Positions 62,422 to 64,000 of a stretch of DNA of 64,000 nt are shown here, in pieces. The notes beneath the pieces were generated by a model. That model ran no database searches and had not been told where the DNA came from. It worked only from the letters and a program-made list of their open reading frames with translations. The DNA comes from Pseudomonas fluorescens NCIMB 11764 (lineage in GTDB: Bacteria; Pseudomonadota; Gammaproteobacteria; Pseudomonadales; Pseudomonadaceae): NCBI RefSeq assembly GCF_000293885.2, contig NZ_CP010945.1, positions 3,368,001 through 3,432,000 of the forward strand. Reading direction: 5' to 3'. How positions within the stretch are numbered: position 1 is the first letter of the stretch; each line of letters begins with the position of its first letter. The position numbers were made by a program, and so were the translations under genes.

Positions 62422-63435
62422 ATGACCGAACCAAATGTTGTCCAGTTTCGAGATATCCGCATAGATCGCTACGACCTGGCTGGTGCCCGGGCGTGGATGG
62501 CCGGCATTTGCGGGCCGCACGAACTGCAGACCTCGCAGCCGAACCGGATTCAGTTTCACCACAAGGCCAATGTCTTCAAATCCATGTCCACGACCTTGGG
62601 CCGGATGGAATACGGCACAGACGTGACCATTGGCGTCGAGGATGCCGAACACCTCAATTGCTACAGCCTCAGCCTGCCGATTCGCGGCGAGCAGGAGTTG
62701 GTCAAGGATGGCCGTCGGTTGTACTCCAATCAGGATCAGGGACTGATCGTGACACCGCACGAAACCCAGACACTGAGCATGGCAGGTGACTGTCACAAGA
62801 TCTCCGTGGTGATCACCCGCATGGCCATGCGCCAGACACTGGAAGGCATGCTGCAACGCCCGTTGGAAATGCCGCTGAAGTTCGAGCCGGTGATGGATGC
62901 GGTCAACGGCGCCTCTGCCTCCTGGTGGCGGCTGGCCCGTTACTACATCGATGAGCTGGAGCGCGGTCACGACCTGTTCAGTCAGGTGTTTTTCACCCGC
63001 GATATCGAAAGCGCGCTGATCAAGGGGCTCATCCTTTCCCAGCCCAATAACTACAGCGCCGAACTTCGTGATCAACTGGGCGTCAAGTTGCCGTATTACC
63101 TGGTGCGCGCAAAGGATTTCATAGAAAGCAACGCCCGCGAAGACATCCACCTGGAGGACATCGAGGCGGCGGCGGGTGTATCCCGCTTCAAACTGTTCGA
63201 AGGCTTTCGCAAGCACATGGGTGTCTCACCCATGGCTTACCTGAAAAAGTTTCGCCTCGGCGCCGTTCGCCAGGAAATCCTCGAAGACGCCTCGGTGCGC
63301 AACATCTCCGTGATCGCGATGTGCTGGGGGTTTTCGCATCTGGGCCGGTTCGCCAGCGAGTACCGCAAGCTGTTCAACGAAACGCCCAGTGCCACTTTGC
63401 AGCGCAGCGAAGCCCGTCGCAACCGGTCGCTTTGA
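62422..63435 (+). CDS. antR: AraC-family transcriptional regulator, AntR-like
   Basis: The 337-residue protein has an N-terminal AraC_binding_2-type domain (about 20-210) and a C-terminal AraC helix-turn-helix pair (about 240-335; IHLEDIEAAAGVSRFKLFEG and ISVIAMCWGFSHLGRFASEYR). Its position next to antABC and the pattern of its N-terminus suggest AntR, the anthranilate-responsive activator; the name is from similarity and context. ATG 62422 was chosen from several in-frame starts because the conserved N-terminus begins there. A second AraC gene follows after 1 bp. Confidence 0.8.
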   Translation: MTEPNVVQFRDIRIDRYDLAGARAWMAGICGPHELQTSQPNRIQFHHKANVFKSMSTTLGRMEYGTDVTIGVEDAEHLNCYSLSLPIRGEQELVKDGRRLYSNQDQGLIVTPHETQTLSMAGDCHKISVVITRMAMRQTLEGMLQRPLEMPLKFEPVMDAVNGASASWWRLARYYIDELERGHDLFSQVFFTRDIESALIKGLILSQPNNYSAELRDQLGVKLPYYLVRAKDFIESNAREDIHLEDIEAAAGVSRFKLFEGFRKHMGVSPMAYLKKFRLGAVRQEILEDASVRNISVIAMCWGFSHLGRFASEYRKLFNETPSATLQRSEARRNRSL

Positions 63436-63436
63436 C

Positions 63437-64000
63437 ATGACGACTTTCCACGCGGCCACCGCCAACAGCGTGGGCCTGAACCTATCGCTGATGTGCCGCG
63501 AACCGGTCTTTACCAGTCGCTCGGCGCTGGAAACCCAGCGTTTGATGGGGCAGGCGCTGGTGGAACATGAGCTGGATTGGCCGCGGGGTGGCGTCGATAC
63601 GGCGTTCTATCGCGGCCAGGTCGCCAGTTGCGAACTGTATGCGCTGCGTTACGGCGGCCAGGTAGAAATCCGGCCACAGCCTTTCGAAGATTTCGTGCTG
63701 GTACAAATGCCGCTGCGAGGCAGTGCCACTCTCGAGTCCGACGGCATGGGCTATGACGTCAGCCCGGGAGAAGTAGCGATCCTGTCTCCGCGCAATCAGG
63801 CTCGAGTGGTGTGGGAGGAGGGTTGCGAGCAACTGATCCTCAAACTGCCACGGGCATTGCTCGATGCCAGCCAGAATGCGCTGGCCGATGACTTGCCGTC
63901 GGGCTTCACGTTAGCGCCGGTCAGCCGTCTGGAACGGCCACTGGCGGTGCGCTGGTTTCGTCTGGTCAGCGAGTTGCTGGAGCACTTGCCCGAGGGCGAA
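63437..64000 (+). CDS. Second AraC-family regulator, partial at the window edge
   Basis: An open frame starts at ATG 63437 and runs to the end of the window, 188 codons without a stop. It reads as an AraC_binding_2-type sensor domain (SVGLNLSLMCREP, VDTAFYRGQVASCELYALRYGG, GYDVSPGEVAILSPRNQARV), related to the sensor part of the AntR-like protein before it. The DNA-binding domain must lie beyond the edge. It starts 1 bp after the antR stop, so the two are cotranscribed. It may control the second Rieske system or the transporter. Confidence 0.8.
   Translation, partial: MTTFHAATANSVGLNLSLMCREPVFTSRSALETQRLMGQALVEHELDWPRGGVDTAFYRGQVASCELYALRYGGQVEIRPQPFEDFVLVQMPLRGSATLESDGMGYDVSPGEVAILSPRNQARVVWEEGCEQLILKLPRALLDASQNALADDLPSGFTLAPVSRLERPLAVRWFRLVSELLEHLPEGE

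Overview
The window is a high-GC chromosomal segment of a Pseudomonas, most likely of the P. fluorescens group. The strongest evidence is the core block folD - tRNA-Arg/His/Leu/His - tig - clpP - clpX - lon - hupB - ppiD (about 13.5-24.1 kb), which matches the gene order known from Pseudomonas chromosomes. REP-type repeats, many small lipoproteins and the mix of LysR/AraC regulators with aromatic and phosphonate catabolism fit the same genus. No phage, IS element or CRISPR array was seen.

Layout. 0-5.8 kb: a cupin protein, YceH, then an envelope-glycosylation operon (sugar-nucleotide epimerase, polyprenyl-phosphate glycosyltransferase, LAB_N membrane protein, ArnT-like transferase) and a DUF1993 protein. 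5.9-13.3 kb: SstT, an MFS exporter, an NhaR-like regulator, small lipoproteins, a TerC protein, a C39-like lipoprotein that lacks catalytic residues, two small acidic proteins and PbpG. 13.5-24.1 kb: the core folD-tRNA-tig-clpPX-lon-hupB-ppiD block, with a degenerate tRNA-Asp-like sequence after hupB. 24.3-31.6 kb: a DUF2242 lipoprotein, a 28-residue ORF, an AraC regulator, a nitrilase-like protein lacking two catalytic residues, FadH, a PLP-dependent deaminase/desulfhydrase and cytochrome b561. 31.7-34.8 kb: phnX, phnW and a divergent LysR gene for 2-aminoethylphosphonate use. 34.9-46.5 kb: two divergent L,D-transpeptidases, a LysR/HAD/aldolase group, a diguanylate cyclase, a small Gly/Ser-rich ORF, exonuclease III, arylamine N-acetyltransferase, a BrnT/BrnA toxin-antitoxin pair and a xanthine/urate-type permease.

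46.5-64 kb is the accessory region of most interest. On the minus strand, antA-antB-antC (anthranilate 1,2-dioxygenase) is followed without a large gap by a five-gene branched-chain-amino-acid-type ABC importer, an arylformamidase-like alpha/beta hydrolase, a second Rieske system (PDR-type reductase, alpha, beta), an isochorismatase-fold protein with none of its catalytic triad, a short-chain dehydrogenase and a dienelactone hydrolase-SnoaL fusion. On the plus strand, divergent from antA, lie a porin, an AntR-like AraC regulator and a second AraC-type regulator cut by the window edge. My inference is that the run imports an aromatic, probably an N-heteroaromatic or N-acylated anthranilate precursor, oxidises and hydrolyses it to anthranilate, and passes it to AntABC to give catechol. 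Catechol ring-cleavage genes are not in the window.

Three proteins from hydrolase families (C39-like, nitrilase-like, isochorismatase-like) have lost expected catalytic residues and may be binding or structural proteins rather than enzymes. Starts were moved inside many ORFs where a Shine-Dalgarno sequence or family N-terminus favoured a later codon. All names come from reading the protein sequences, not from database searches.
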